Of a stretch of DNA of 64,000 bases, positions 11,101 to 23,276 are shown piece by piece. The DNA lies in NCBI GenBank assembly GCA_024699855.1, contig JAMPIQ010000001.1, positions 1,178,001 through 1,242,000 of the forward strand, read 5' to 3'. The position numbers and the translations under genes are program-made. How positions within the stretch are numbered: position 1 is the stretch's first letter; every line of letters starts with the position of its first letter. Origin of the DNA: Aphelenchoides besseyi. Its lineage: Eukaryota; Nematoda; Chromadorea; Rhabditida; Aphelenchoididae. The notes below the pieces were generated by a model. The model was given only the letters and a program-made list of their open reading frames with translations, was not told where the DNA came from and did no database searches.

Positions 11101-14100
11101 GACGCCAAAACTCAATCTCAAGGTTCGCACTCATCGCCAACAGGATCGGCCGACGCGAAATTGCACGATGAAGAGGATACGGACAGTTCGTTGCCGCCGG
11201 CCACCAAACCGCCCATCTACATTCCGCGTGTGATTCGTGAAGGTGGAGCGGCTTCGATGGCGTTCTTACGTCCGGTTAAAGCCGAGCCTCGTCACAACAA
11301 CGAGCGTCATCGTCACCGTCGTCGTGCTGGTGCATTGGAGCCGGTCCTGTCGCCGTTGGATCGCAGCGGTTGGACTCCGCCGAGTTTTCGTCGTTCTTTG
11401 GCCGCCAATGGTATTCATCCGCTTTTTCCGACTTCGCCGCGTGGTCATCGTTTGACACCGATTCTCGAAGTACCGCAACCGATGCCTCCGCTTCACGTGA
11501 TCTACTCCAATGGTGTTCCGAATGATGTTGGATTCAGTCGTCGTGGCGGTCAACAACGTGCTTTCTGTATGGTTGGTTTCGCTCATACAATCCTGCCACT
11601 AAGCTTACAATTTCAGTCGGCTAAAATCTACATTCCCGAAGTGAAGGGCTACAACTTCATTGGCCGCATTTTGGGTCCGCGTGGAATCTCCGTTCGTCAT
11701 CTCGAGTCGGAGACCACTTGTAAAATTTTGATACGTGGTCGTGGATCGGTGAAGGTGAGTCGAAACGGTCGAACGAATGACAATGATAAAACGTTAGGAT
11801 CCCCGCCGTCAAGAAATGTTGATGCGCAAGGAGGGTTGGAGTCATTTGCACGATGACTTGCACGTTTTGGTTACTGCATTTGACGACTCGAACACTCGTT
11901 GTCGTGAACGCTTGGAATACGCGGTAAATCCGAGCTTCGTCATTCACTCAATAACCTTACAGGTTGGATCGATCCAACGCCTTCTCACTCCACAATACGA
12001 TGAATACAAACGTCAACAACTCATGCAACTTGCGATAATCAACGGAACTTATCGTCCATGATCTTCGTTTGTTCAATTTAATTTCGTCTTTTGTCTTTTT
12101 ACTGTGAAGTGTATAACATTGCTTTTGTAGATAAAATTTCGTTTTAACATCTACCTTCGCTCACTCACCCTTTGATAGTAATACTCGGCCTTTTCGTTGT
12201 TCCCGCACAATTCGGCAAGTAACGTCATTGCTTGAGTTTCTCCATTGCTTTTTTGTAACGTTTGACTTTGACTGAAGAATTGACTTTCTGGGGTTACTTT
12301 CAGTATCTTCTCTAACAAGTAGAGAGCCGCATTCTTCTCGCTGTTACAAACGTGCAAGTGAGCGCGTTCAAGTCCGACGTTCTGTCGATGGGAACTGTCG
12401 AATTCCAATAGAACGTCCTCCATTACGGACACCAGTGATTGTGCTTTCTAAATCGGTTGGTTATGAAAAGATTTTCAACAAAACTTTTACTTGAATCGAA
12501 CGCATTTTGCGAAGATTCTGAGCTTGTTCCAACAGTATTCTTTGTATGCGATTGAAATGACTCTCATGAATCGGACTGACGTCCTCGCCTTGTGCTGGTG
12601 CCGTCCAATCAGCCAACAGAAACGCCGCTGTCACACCAAGATCCGCATTAGATGGCAAGACAACTTCATCGATTCTTGTCTTCAAAACTCTGAGTCGTTC
12701 GACCAGCTTCAAATCCCGACATTCATCCAAAAGATGCAAATTGTCATATGATTTGGAGTGCAATTCTTCGAGCCGCCGCTTCCATAGTGCATCCATTTTG
12801 ATTTCCGACTTCTGAATTGTCATCACAAACGACGCGTACAACGAAGCGTTGTGATTGACGACCCTAAACGTAACCTCTTCAATATGCAAATATTAACATA
12901 ACTCTTTCGATCATAAGCCATGAACTTACGTTTTCGGATAGGAAACATCAGCTGGTTCTTTCGGAGGCCAAGTCGAAATTTCAATCAGAAATCGATAGTT
13001 GTCTTTGTAATCCAAATCAAACTTTGTTTGACCCAAATGATAGTACGCGTGCGAGGCTTCAAACAAATGATTACACTGCATGTGCAAAGAAGAAGCCATT
13101 CCCCAATCACAACGAGACTCTGCCATGAGAGCTCTGAAAATTATTATTACAAATTAGAAAGCTTTAAACAAACCGAACTTCTGGTTTCACTTGATTTTGC
13201 AACGGTAATCCCACGGCCGTGATTTCATCCTTCATTGCCACAACAACTTCCGGAAAAGCGTCAATAATACCAGGATCAATACTCGTATCAGAACGAAGAT
13301 AGCTAATCCGATCAACAGCTTTCAAATGGAAAATTGAACGTTTTGGGTTTTCATGGCTTAAATACGATGCTATCATATTCGAGTGTTCAAACAAACTTAC
13401 AAATCGACCACGTATTTGATGTAGTATTTGGCTTCCATCCACATCTCTGCTTTAATCAAACATTTCACCCAGAGGCTTCGATTTGAAAACGAAAACAGTC
13501 GGACATAACACAGAACTTTGGACACAGCCGCAATCAACAACAACTCATGATCCTCGAGTTTGTCTTTAGTTGTGAGAAGAAAAGTCTCAATGTGCTCGAC
13601 AATCTTCTTGGTGCTTTCTTTCTGCATTTCCAGGTGATACCAAAGTGACATCAAAGCAAAAATAGCAAACGAGCTCTAAAACCAATAGTTCCGTAAGATT
13701 AATACTAAACGATTAAACAAACTTCAGTTACAACTGCCGGGAATATTGATTTGAATTTGTCAACTGGATGGTCGGTAAAACAGTTTGAAATGAAGACGTC
13801 GAATTGACTGCTTTTGTCGTTGATCTTTGGCAATTCGATCTCTTTTTGTGTTTGACAGTTCTTGGCAGCAGCATAGAATTGTGCCAACGAGTTGTAGAGC
13901 GAACGAAGTATGGAAATTGAAAAGAACTCGTGTTTGTAGTCAAACAACAAGGTAGTAGCCAAAAACCTCAAATTCGACTCATCTTCGTTGTTCAGATATC
14001 GCGCAAACAGTTTGTGATATTTGGCTCGCAATGAGCAGTCCGAGAACAAACACAAAACGTGACAAATTTGAGACCGAAGATGCGGATAAAAGATGTACAG

Positions 14101-17100
14101 AAATTGTAGAGTTGGAATCGATTTCTCTGAAAACATCAACTGAAACACACTAACGATTGTTGATTACCGGGTAATAGGGTTGAAATGAGTTTTGGTTGAA
14201 TCCAATACCAAAACAGTTTGCACTTAAAAGTCTGAAAAGCCACGGTATCGTAGTCAAACTTTCCAGACGACAACTAAACTTGTTTCTCTAAACACCCTTT
14301 CACTTATGTATCCTACCAATTCGTAGGCCAATTCAAAGTCCTGACTTAAAACGGTATTTGCGCTTGGATCCGTAAGAACAGAGTTGTATTGAAGCGTAAT
14401 TAGAGTCTTGGACTGCAAACACTGATTCCAGAGATGTGAATACTCATCTTTATGTGCGTGTAACAAATCCAAAACCGAACAACCAAGAGTTTTAACTTTA
14501 GTTCTTTCGTTCATACTGCTAACACTATCCAGCCATTGAATTATAAGATCAGAAAGAAAATTGTCGTCTCTAAAATCTCTTTGTTAACACGATAGTTATT
14601 ATGGAAATAACTTTACTTGACTTTGCATTCAAAAAAACTGCTAATTAGACAGTTTCCAACAGAAACGAAGTCACGAAACAGGAAATCGCAATCGGTTTCC
14701 TCAATCTCGTCCATTTGTAAACCATTAACCACTTGAGTTAAAGTCGACAACGCCAATCCAATGATCGCATTAGCTTTCATATCACGAATAGTTGGCAATA
14801 GAACATGTGATTGAGCCCGCATGCTTAACATTGCTGTTGGATATGTTTGAGATTGAACAATGTGCGACCATCCGGTTGATCCGTCGAGCATCTGACCTTC
14901 TTGAAACTTCGATAGAAATTCCATGTAACTCTCGATTTCTCTGAGCTTTGGCACATAGTATCGTATTTCCTACAATTTCAATACGAAGAAAATCGACTTG
15001 CTATTTACTTTCTGAATGGAATCCAGTAACGACAAAAATGATGTCAAATTCTTGTACACTGCCAACTGGGAAATGAAACGACGAACAAAGAACGCAAACT
15101 GTTGCGGGATTTCAGAGATCAATTGACAGTTGTTTCCGAACCACAACGACAGTTTATGGTTCTTATCAAATCCGGGACATAGTTGAGTTAGAACAAATTC
15201 CGGTCGAGCATGAGCGATCAAGTAGTCGTACTGATCTTGAAAGTCAGCAACATTCTTCTAAAACTTTTTTCTTGTCTTTTAATTAGTATCGAATACTAAC
15301 GTCGGCACGAAGAATGATTTCCGAACACACGACTTGCCGAAGAAAAGCTGCGTATTCAGCGTTATCGTTTTGTGCAAGCATCGCTTCAGTATCGTTGCTA
15401 AATCTCCGTAATATCCATGCTGTGAAGCTACAAACCTACATTACCGCACTTGAGAGTGTTGAGTATTCGGCAGCATTCAAGAATCGACCAAATCGTTCCA
15501 GAGTTCGAATCTTACCAACCAACTTCTGTTTTCCGTAGATATGCATGACCATTTTGCCAACTAACGGAGAAGTCGGAATACGCGGTTGTTTGATTGCATT
15601 TTCCTGGAATTCATCAATAACTGCATTGCTATTAGCTTCATTACCAATTCTTGAACAGCCGACGACTCGTAGTTCCAATAGACACTGAACCGACTTAATC
15701 TCGGAAAACGTTGTTGTGCTTTTTCGATTGCTTTTCTTCCACCGGAAGTTGCGTACTCCCAATAGGCACCGATGTCCAATGCGTCCATATCGACTTCATG
15801 ACTCACATCAACAACACCTGAGAGAATTGCGTCCATTTTCTGCGAATACAAACGTTATTGTCTCCTCGAGTTAGCAACTACCTTCTTCGAAGTCAAGATC
15901 ACTTCAATGTTCATATCGTTGTATTTTTCCTTTTTCAATTTCGTTAACTTGGCAGTAAAAATCGCAAAGTTTCTCCAAATTAATGCACAACGTGATTCTG
16001 AAATTCAGAACAGAATTAATCAATGAAACCAAACTTCTTACGTTCTGCACTGGGCGAATAGAAGCACTCTTCGACTTGTTGCATAAGATGGTCGAGGACT
16101 TCATTGATTGTTGATGTCGTTAAACTCTCGTCCTGTTCGCATTGTTTAAAAGGAACTTGACGCGGAACGTTCAACATCCAATGCAAATCATTTTCAACGT
16201 TCGAAATTTCTGCAACAAAATGTGTGAGTCAACAAGCGATGTCGTATAACCAACCGTTTACCCTTGTCGAGCTCAATTCCTCCAATGGAACGGCTGACGG
16301 ATAAAGAAAGAGAAGAGAAACAAATAAGCTGCTGAAGTCAACATCGATATTCGATTCCCGAAACACTAAACTAATCAGCTGCTTTCGGAACCTCCAGGCA
16401 CCAGAAACCTGAAGATCGTCGCGAAAATTATAACATTCGTTGAAGTCGTGAACTCGACACAAAGCTGTGAGTAGTTGTATCGAGTTTTGCGTGAATTGAG
16501 TCAGACGACAGACACTTTTCAAGGCAGAATCGTAGAAACCGGTCATTTCCGTTTTGAATCGTTGAGGCACTTAAAATAGAAGACAATCAAAACAAAACAA
16601 AGCTTTCCGTTTACTCCATTGTAAACAGTTGTAAATCAACTTAGCAGCCGCTTCGTTAGCAATCGGAATGTGAAGCCAATTGATTGCTCGTTGATAGAGC
16701 TGCTTGATTTCCTGATCACTCAGTTTTGGATGATCATTTATGAGTAATGTGGAAAGTGTGAAGATATAAGTCGGTATGCAGCCATTTCTACAAATTAACA
16801 ATTAGACCAATATCTTCATTTTGCTGAAGTACTTTCGAATTTCTGTAAAATCAGTGTAGATGACCACTCTGAGAAGTCGCTTCTCAATGATCGGTTCGAG
16901 AAATGGGCGATAGGACAAGTAAATCTTATCGATCACGGGCAAGTACTGGACTCCAAAGTTCTTGACAATTTCCTCTAAGCAAGTGCTTAATCGAGGTCTT
17001 TTCGCAGCGCTTTGCTCAACTTCTATTGCCCGTCGTTCAACAATTGAGTTGTGTTCGAAGACGAACATACGAGCCAACAACTGAATTTGTGATCTCGGCA

Positions 17101-18436
17101 CCAAGCGTTCGGGATATTTGTTGTAAAGCGAAACGTTCTTTTCAAGCTTTCGATTCAAAGAATCAATCAGGAACTTGGCGAACGGTTCCAACAGCGAACG
17201 TAGATCGTGAAGCGGTTCCCAGCCATCGATCACAGAGAATGGAAAAGCCACAGTAACAAAGATCTCCAAGAACTTGCACAAACTTTTCTATAAAAATCAA
17301 CTTAAAAGCCATTAAAAACCGAGAGTTCACGTTGAAATTCGGTCCATCATAAGGATGTTGTTGTTCGGCCAAATGAGCGCTGGTCTTCTCGCCGATAATA
17401 ACATTCATGAGCTCTTGTCGAAACAGCGGAGTGAAGCCGGCAATAAGTTCTGTTCGACAAATCTGCGCATAGTCAACGAAAAGTTGATAGATGATATCGA
17501 GAATGACCGTACGAGATGGATTCTTGGTATGCCATCTGAAATGAAAGAAGTTTAATGCCAACGAATCGATCACTTACTTGAAATTCTCAGGACCAAACAA
17601 ACGAGCCAACTGCGATATGATGTCGTGTATCGGTACGGACAATTGAACGAAACGAAGATTTTGCGTCAGAACAAGCAACAAATCGACAATCACGTACTGT
17701 TCTTTTCGCGCGTCGGAATTAACAGCCGACTGGAAGTTTGCTAGTGCCTGGGTTAAAATGTCTGAAAGAAGTCGATTGATACGAACGAGTTAGATCTACC
17801 GTTGAAATCGCCCAAATCCACATCATCCAACGAGTAGTGTCTGAGAACTTGAGTGCACAACTCAATGGACGTTAGATACTAGAAAACAATAGGAAACAAA
17901 ATCGAAAATAACTCACCGTTCCACGTTCATTTCCCGTCCAGATCTCGGCGTTTCGATTGAGAATGTCGTGGAAAACATCAACGAACATGTCCACATCGAT
18001 GTTATCGTGAGGATCTGTAAATGAAATAACTGAAGAGTAAGAAAGTTTCTTCAGTTACCTTTCAGTTCCATCAAAATCAAAGTTCGCCACAAATCGAAAA
18101 TTGTCGAGCGCAAAGCTCGAGATCGTGAGGTCAATTTCTTCTGATTTTCTTCACATTCCTCAAGAGGAAAAGATAAAAAAATGTCCCGAAATGTTCATAC
18201 TCACCACTCGAACACAATGCCCGATGTCGTCGAGCATTTTCTTCCACTCAGCATCCTCGAAAAGCTCACTCTTCAACTGTTCATTCTCATTCACGGCTTC
18301 GAGATCGTCTAACAAATTCTGAAAGAACGAAAACAGTTTCGAAATCGTCCATTTCGTTTACCACTTTATCAGCCGCTTTTCTGAATTGATTGTCGTAGAG
18401 TCGTTGGACGTGTTCTTTGAACTGATCCACGTCCAT
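8157..18436 (-). CDS. atm-1: ATM serine/threonine kinase (PIKK family)
   Basis: Nuclear DNA double-strand-break kinase. From 18436 (MDVDQFKEHVQRLYDNQF) down to a TAA at 8157, many exons separated by introns of about 40-60 bp encode roughly 2,400-2,500 residues. The N-terminal two thirds are helical-repeat-like. The FAT region (about 14.9-10.2 kb) carries RDRFLCTAASNFMEAL. Kinase motifs follow: MIEWCADTMSLNDWL and RLRPND near 9.2-9.3 kb, the catalytic loop VGLGDRHLNNILLDKK near 8.95-8.85 kb, VHID/LGMIFEF near 8.8-8.7 kb and VPFRLTRDIVD. The last exon (8202-8157) completes a short FATC end, CRQMFHGWLPFI, like the LFPGWKAWV end of human ATM. The intron 12168-10813 is phase 0 on both sides and contains a whole plus-strand gene. 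ATM rather than ATR is chosen from the kinase and C-terminal residues. Individual exon joins in the N-terminal half were not all resolved. Confidence 0.92.
10996..12061 (+). CDS. STAR-family KH-domain RNA-binding protein nested in an ATM intron
   Basis: Single KH plus QUA2 protein related to GLD-1/QKI/ASD-2 RNA regulators. Exons 10996-11571, 11617-11754, 11798-11923 and 11963-12061 give 312 residues. The N-terminal half is acidic then Arg/His/Pro-rich and disordered (MDDVEHVIENLKKEMDDEDD). The KH core reads KIYIPEVKGYNFIGRILGPR and SETTCKILIRGRGSVK, and QUA2 ends QLMQLAIINGTYRP followed directly by the stop. No QUA1 dimerisation segment is visible. Intron 1 is uncertain. The attractive donor TCT|GTATGG breaks the frame; ATG|GTTGGT (45 nt) keeps it, and GTTGGT donors fit elsewhere in this window. 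Retaining the intron would also stay open. The gene lies wholly inside ATM intron 10813-12168, on the opposite strand. Confidence 0.85.
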
Positions 18437-18633
18437 TGTGTTACCCGCGGCTCAGAACCCGAATGTTCAGAAGTCGAGAATGCGACGAAAATTGTGAATT
18501 TGAAAACCTCTTCGACGCGCGGTTTCCGCAACGATGCGAATTTCTGTTTGGCGTTTTGTTTGCACGTGAGAACCATCAGCTGCAGACGTTTCGGGTCGAG
18601 TATTAGAAACCGCTGTTTCAGATCGTGTTGATC
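18437..18633. promoter_or_regulatory. Likely bidirectional promoter between ATM and RMND5
   Basis: The ATM and RMND5 start codons diverge and are 197 bp apart. A good 3' splice site (CGCTGTTTCAG, ending 18620) lies 13 bp before the RMND5 ATG. It could be a trans-splice acceptor or the end of a 5' UTR intron. The spacing is seen directly; the promoter role is inferred. Confidence 0.4.
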
Positions 18634-19904
18634 ATGGCCGAAGAAATCGCCGCCAACTCGAAAGCGGCGCTTCAACGTCTACAGGAATTTCGCGAAAAAT
18701 GGATGCCATTGCTTCAGAAGCAAATAACCAAAGTGCAGACCATTGAGCACGAGCTGATCAACGTGCCACAGGAAACCGAAGCCAACGCCGAACTCTCAGT
18801 GACTGGTCAGTACGTGATGGAGGAAAGTTTGAACAAACTGAAGAAGCTGTTCCGCGAAATGACCGCCGAACATCGACAAATTCACAGTGAGATTTCGAAG
18901 TGCGGTAAGAATTTGGATCGTTTGTTCAAAGTCGAATTGCGAGATTTGATTCGCAACGAAAAGGAACTGGAAGCTCACACTCCCTACTTCAGTAAAGTCA
19001 ATCGTCTGATCTTCGAACATCTAATGTCGCTGGGACGAGCTGAAGTTGCGGAGACGTTTATGAAAGTAAATTTGAGTTTCTTTTCGTAACAATCCGTTTA
19101 TTTAGGAATCAGAACTGAAGTTGAAAGTCCCACCGAAATGCGACATCAATTTGATGCGATCGATCATGGAGCCCTTCAAACGTTGCGAGTATATGCCCGC
19201 CATTGAATGGGTGAAAGAGAATGCAAACGAAAATAAATCACTTCTGTTTCAACTTCATCGTCAACACATGCTGCAGTTGTTGATTGACCGTAAGCTCATC
19301 GACATTAAAATCAATTGAAATTTTTGATTCAGGACGAAACATGGAAGCGTTGATGTACGCTCGAAACCTACAACAGTTCGCTACGATCTTTGATTCCGAA
19401 ATAACCGCGCTAATGGCTGTGGTTGTCTCGTATCCAAACGTTGAACGTCATCAAAACCTTTTCCTCAAAAGTAATTGGTTGGAACTTGAAGAAGAATTGG
19501 CTTCGGCGTTGACTAACTTCCGTAGTCCGCTTTCAATGATGTTTGTTTTGCTTATTAATTATCCATTAACGTTTCTATTTAGCATGGAAGTTGGTGCTCG
19601 AGCAATACCTCAACTACTCAAGTATCAAACACTACTACGAAAGGATAATGAAGATCAGGTTTGGTTCGGAGAGGAGTTACCAATCGAAGTGCCGATTCCC
19701 GAATACGTTCATTCCACGTTCACGTGTCCGATCATGAAAACTCAAACCACCGAAGAGAATCCACCGATGCGTTTAACTTGTGGACATGTGATCAGCAAAG
19801 AAGCACTAAGCCGTCTGATTCAAACCTCAAGAAGTGACAAACTGAAATGTCCATATTGTCCAGAAACTTCATCACCAGGTGATGCTGCACGTGTATACTT
19901 TTGA
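18634..19904 (+). CDS. rmd-5: RMND5-type CTLH/GID E3 ligase subunit
   Basis: RING-like catalytic subunit of the CTLH (GID) ubiquitin ligase, which pairs with MAEA. Exons 18634-19065, 19106-19289, 19333-19540 and 19583-19904 join in frame to 381 residues, close to RMND5A. Visible: an N-terminal coiled coil (about residues 5-110), LisH/CTLH/CRA-type helices in the middle (FKRCEYMPAIEWVKEN) and a C-terminal degenerate RING starting FTCPIMKTQTTEENPPM, then LTCGHVISKEAL and LKCPYCPETSSPGDA, ending VYF. The start at 18634 follows a splice acceptor; an in-frame ATG at 18625 would add three residues. Intron 3 uses a GTTTGT donor. Confidence 0.94.
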
Positions 19905-19967
19905 GATGCCTTTCATTTGTAAATAAAATCGATTTTTGTTAAAGTACTTATTACTTTAATTAATTAG

Positions 19968-22900
19968 CTATGAAATACAATAGTTACACGTAAACGCGCA
20001 ATTCGTTTGCATGAATCTCTTCTGTTCGACACAACTTCGAGGTTCTGCTGCGACCCAAAATAAGCACGAGTATTTCAAATCGCGACACGGCTTGTTGGTC
20101 ACGACGGTCGTTTCAAGCCGCGAATTTGTCGTACCATCTGATAGAGCTAAAAGAATGATTGGATAACAAACGGCTTTGCTTCCTACTGTTTTGTGGTACA
20201 ACTAACGGCGGCAATAAGAGAGGAGTTGGAGTAGGTTTGTTGATAAAAGATAACGGAGTCCAAGCTCTTGGTGGAGCTGAAGGTGGAGTTAAAAATCGAG
20301 GACCATAACGACGTGTTGATGGAGTGCTCAAAGTAGTGGATGTTGTTTCGACGACTTCAATAGTTGATTGACTGCTAATGTCGACACTTGATGGATCAGT
20401 TTCAGTAGTTGATAGTTCTGTTATTCTTGTTGAGAGATTTGTATCAAATGATGTTTTTGTTGTTTCTACGGGAAAAGAAGTTGAAGACCATTGAGCTGAT
20501 GATACTAGAAATAATTGAACCGCATTCATTTCGACACACTTACCAGAGGCTGTTTTTTCGAAAGATACTTCGGGAACAATATCTGAACTTTTCGTTTGAG
20601 AATTTCCAGCTACTGACGGAGAAAACGTTAAGAAAGAAGGTGTTTGAGTTGACGTTTCGCTTAGAACAGAAATTGCGGCAGAAAGAGTCATTGGAAATCG
20701 TGGAGGAAATGAAACGATGGGATGAGTTTGAGTGTTCACGGTCCAAAATGAAGTGGTTGTTTGAGTTGTCTTCGTCGTAGTTGAAGGAGATGTTGTTGTA
20801 GTTAACGGAGAAGTTGTTGTTGATGTTGAAGGAGTTGTTGAGTAGGTTGTTGGTTGAGTAGTTGGCGGCAAACGAGCAGACGTCGTGATAAGCTGCGCAT
20901 ATCGTGGCAATGAAAAGCCGTTCCATTGAATTGCTGTTGATGGCAAAGCGGTCGAATTGAACTGTGGTTGCCATTGATGAACTCCGAGACTGTTCGAAAC
21001 GGAAACATTGACGGACGGTTTTATGTTCATTGAGACACTAGTTGGCTGGCTTTTAACGAAGTGCAAGAACGATTGGCTTAACGGTGGCTGCGAGGTTGTG
21101 AATTGGGATGTTGTAGTTGATTCTAAAGCACAAGCACCATGAATTTAAAAGAACGATGCTAATTACGAGTAGTTGTACGATAAATTCGATGTTCTTCGAG
21201 TATTGTCTCAATTACGACTTTAATGCCCTCGAATGTTTCAATTGCTGTCGGTATCAATTCGTGTTGATTTAAAATGAAACCGTTGCGATCTGAAACCCAA
21301 ATCAATAAGCTTGTTGACAACAGGTACTTACATTCATTGTTCGGTCTTAATTCGATCAAGTATCTAAACATCTGAAGTTAAAGAAATTACAAGAACACAA
21401 AGAAATACACGTATTTCACGTTCAACGTATCTTTCGCCCAATCATCCGAACCACCGGATGCGGGAGCTAAAACAGCGCAATAATAAAAAAGCAGCGACTA
21501 TTAAACGTACAAAGCAAGTCGCTCCCCGTTCCAACTTGATACTCGGTGCCATAGATCGATTTGAGTCGTTTCACAGCCCGTTGAGCCACTGATTGCTGAA
21601 ATCAACAGCACTTAATCAGATCAAGAACAAAACGAACTAGTTGATAAAGATCATGTGGATAATAGTTTTTTTCGTGACTAAATGGATGGATCCACATCTA
21701 AAATCCCAAAGTCTTCTTGTAGCTTTCGTGAACTACCTGAGCATAAGTGTGTAACGAAATGAAACCATCCACTTTTCCAATCACATTTTTCGAAGTCAAA
21801 AAGTTGGCAACCGCTCTGAAAACAACATATACGAGAATCTGATTGCACGAAACTTTGTTTCCGGTTCACTGGCCGCGTACTCCCCAGCGTATAGATTGGA
21901 ACATGGATTCGAACTTGCTCCGGTTTCTGCAATAGCTGACATTTCAAGCAGCTCTCGATTGTCATACCCGACCAGTGAAAGTCGAAGTTTCGATTCAAAT
22001 CAACACCTTGACAACAACGCCAACCTCCCCAGGCCGACTGAACACATTTTTCGGGCGACCGGTTCTTTCTCCATAATCGAACTTGTGGTTGAGGAGAACT
22101 CCGTGAGTATTCGTAGCCATCGGGATTCAAATTTGGGACAAGAAAGAAGTTCATGTTGTCCACGTAGTGTGTAATTTGAGAATCTTTTCCATAGCCAGCA
22201 ATCAACTAAATTTGCACAAATTTGAATGATCGTTTGTAACGACAAACCTGATTTATGATGAAAAGTACTGAATGACTTGAAGCCCACTCCCGCGCATGAA
22301 TATTGCCGTCTATCCAGAAGACTCGTTTTGTTGTATTAGCTACCGGATATCCAATCTGAAAGAAACCGTTGACATTCAGACTCTTCAACAAGTGTGTCTG
22401 TGTTTTAGAGTTTACCTTTAGGCCTTCAATTGGTCTTCCCTCGTGCGACGTACCCAAACGAACCAATCGTGCAATGTGCGGATAACTATAAGATTACGAT
22501 TTTAAGTGGAAAACAAAAATAACAGACTAGAATTCGATTGCTCTCATATATCGCATCATCGCCGTGTAACTTCCGTATTCACCAAACGAATACTGAGCCT
22601 TCAGTTCGCCCACCTTCTCAAATGAACGGCCGTGTCCGACTGTAACAGAAATCCAAGAAGTGTATTTTAAAGATTGTCAGAAAAGTTACCGAACTTCGCG
22701 TTCTGGAACATCGGAGAATCGCGCAATCGCCGTTCAAATGCCCGCAGTTCGGGATTCTTATCGGAATGTGATCTTCGTTTCTCGGATACGTAGTTATTTT
22801 CCTTGTCGATTAATCTAAAAAGTATAAAGTGAGCCTTGAGTTGTTGATCGAAACACCAACTTTTGAACGTTGGGAATGTTTAGTTTGTAGTCTAATTGGT

Positions 22901-23276
22901 TGTCGTGAAGATACTGAAGAAAATTTGTTTCGTTAAGTGCTGACTGTGAGATCATAACGTCGGAGAATTGCCCCGGACGACGAGAATCCAACCAGAAATC
23001 GAGCTTAAACCTTAGGCTCAAAACTCAAACTTGAAACTCGATCACCTTTTCATCGGACAGACGTCTCAGTTCGGCCAACTTCTGAATATCCGTCCAACTT
23101 TTCGTGAATATCCGATAGACTTTGTACACGTCGACGGAGCTAAAAACAACAAGTTTGCGAAAACACTCACCACCGACCACCTACTCATTTTTGTTGGACG
23201 TAAAAGCACCAGCTTGAGTACTAAAGAACAAAACAAGAAGAAGAATCAACCGTTGGCCAAATCCCCGGTTTTGCAT
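19968..23276 (-). CDS. Secreted M14 zinc carboxypeptidase with mucin-like stalk and ShK tail
   Basis: Secreted metallocarboxypeptidase A/B-type enzyme. Early exons: 23276-23185, 23139-23046, 23003-22861 and 22814-22690. Order: signal peptide (GQRLILLLVLFFSTQAGAF), propeptide (VYKVYRIFTKSW; LDFWLDSRRPGQFSDVM) and the catalytic domain. The catalytic domain has the zinc motif NIHAREWASSH (near 22.3 kb), NLNPDGYEYS, GVDLNRNFDFHW and IELRPNN carrying the catalytic Glu (near 21.35 kb). A roughly 300-residue Thr/Ser/Pro-rich, probably O-glycosylated region (20.1-21.1 kb) follows. The last exon holds an ShK domain, CRDLKYSC...CVEQKRFMQTNCAFTCNYC. An M14 plus ShK layout is known for the nematode cuticle factor SURO-1, but orthology is only an inference here. 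Confidence 0.9.

Noticed and set aside
11266..11586. Minus-strand frame of 106 codons opposite the STAR gene
   Set aside because: Low-complexity Thr/Arg shadow of the Arg/His-rich region on the other strand, inside the ATM intron.
20409..20780. Plus-strand Leu/Phe/Glu-rich frame of 123 codons
   Set aside because: Antisense shadow of the Thr/Ser-rich carboxypeptidase stalk; the repeated codons create the opposite frame.
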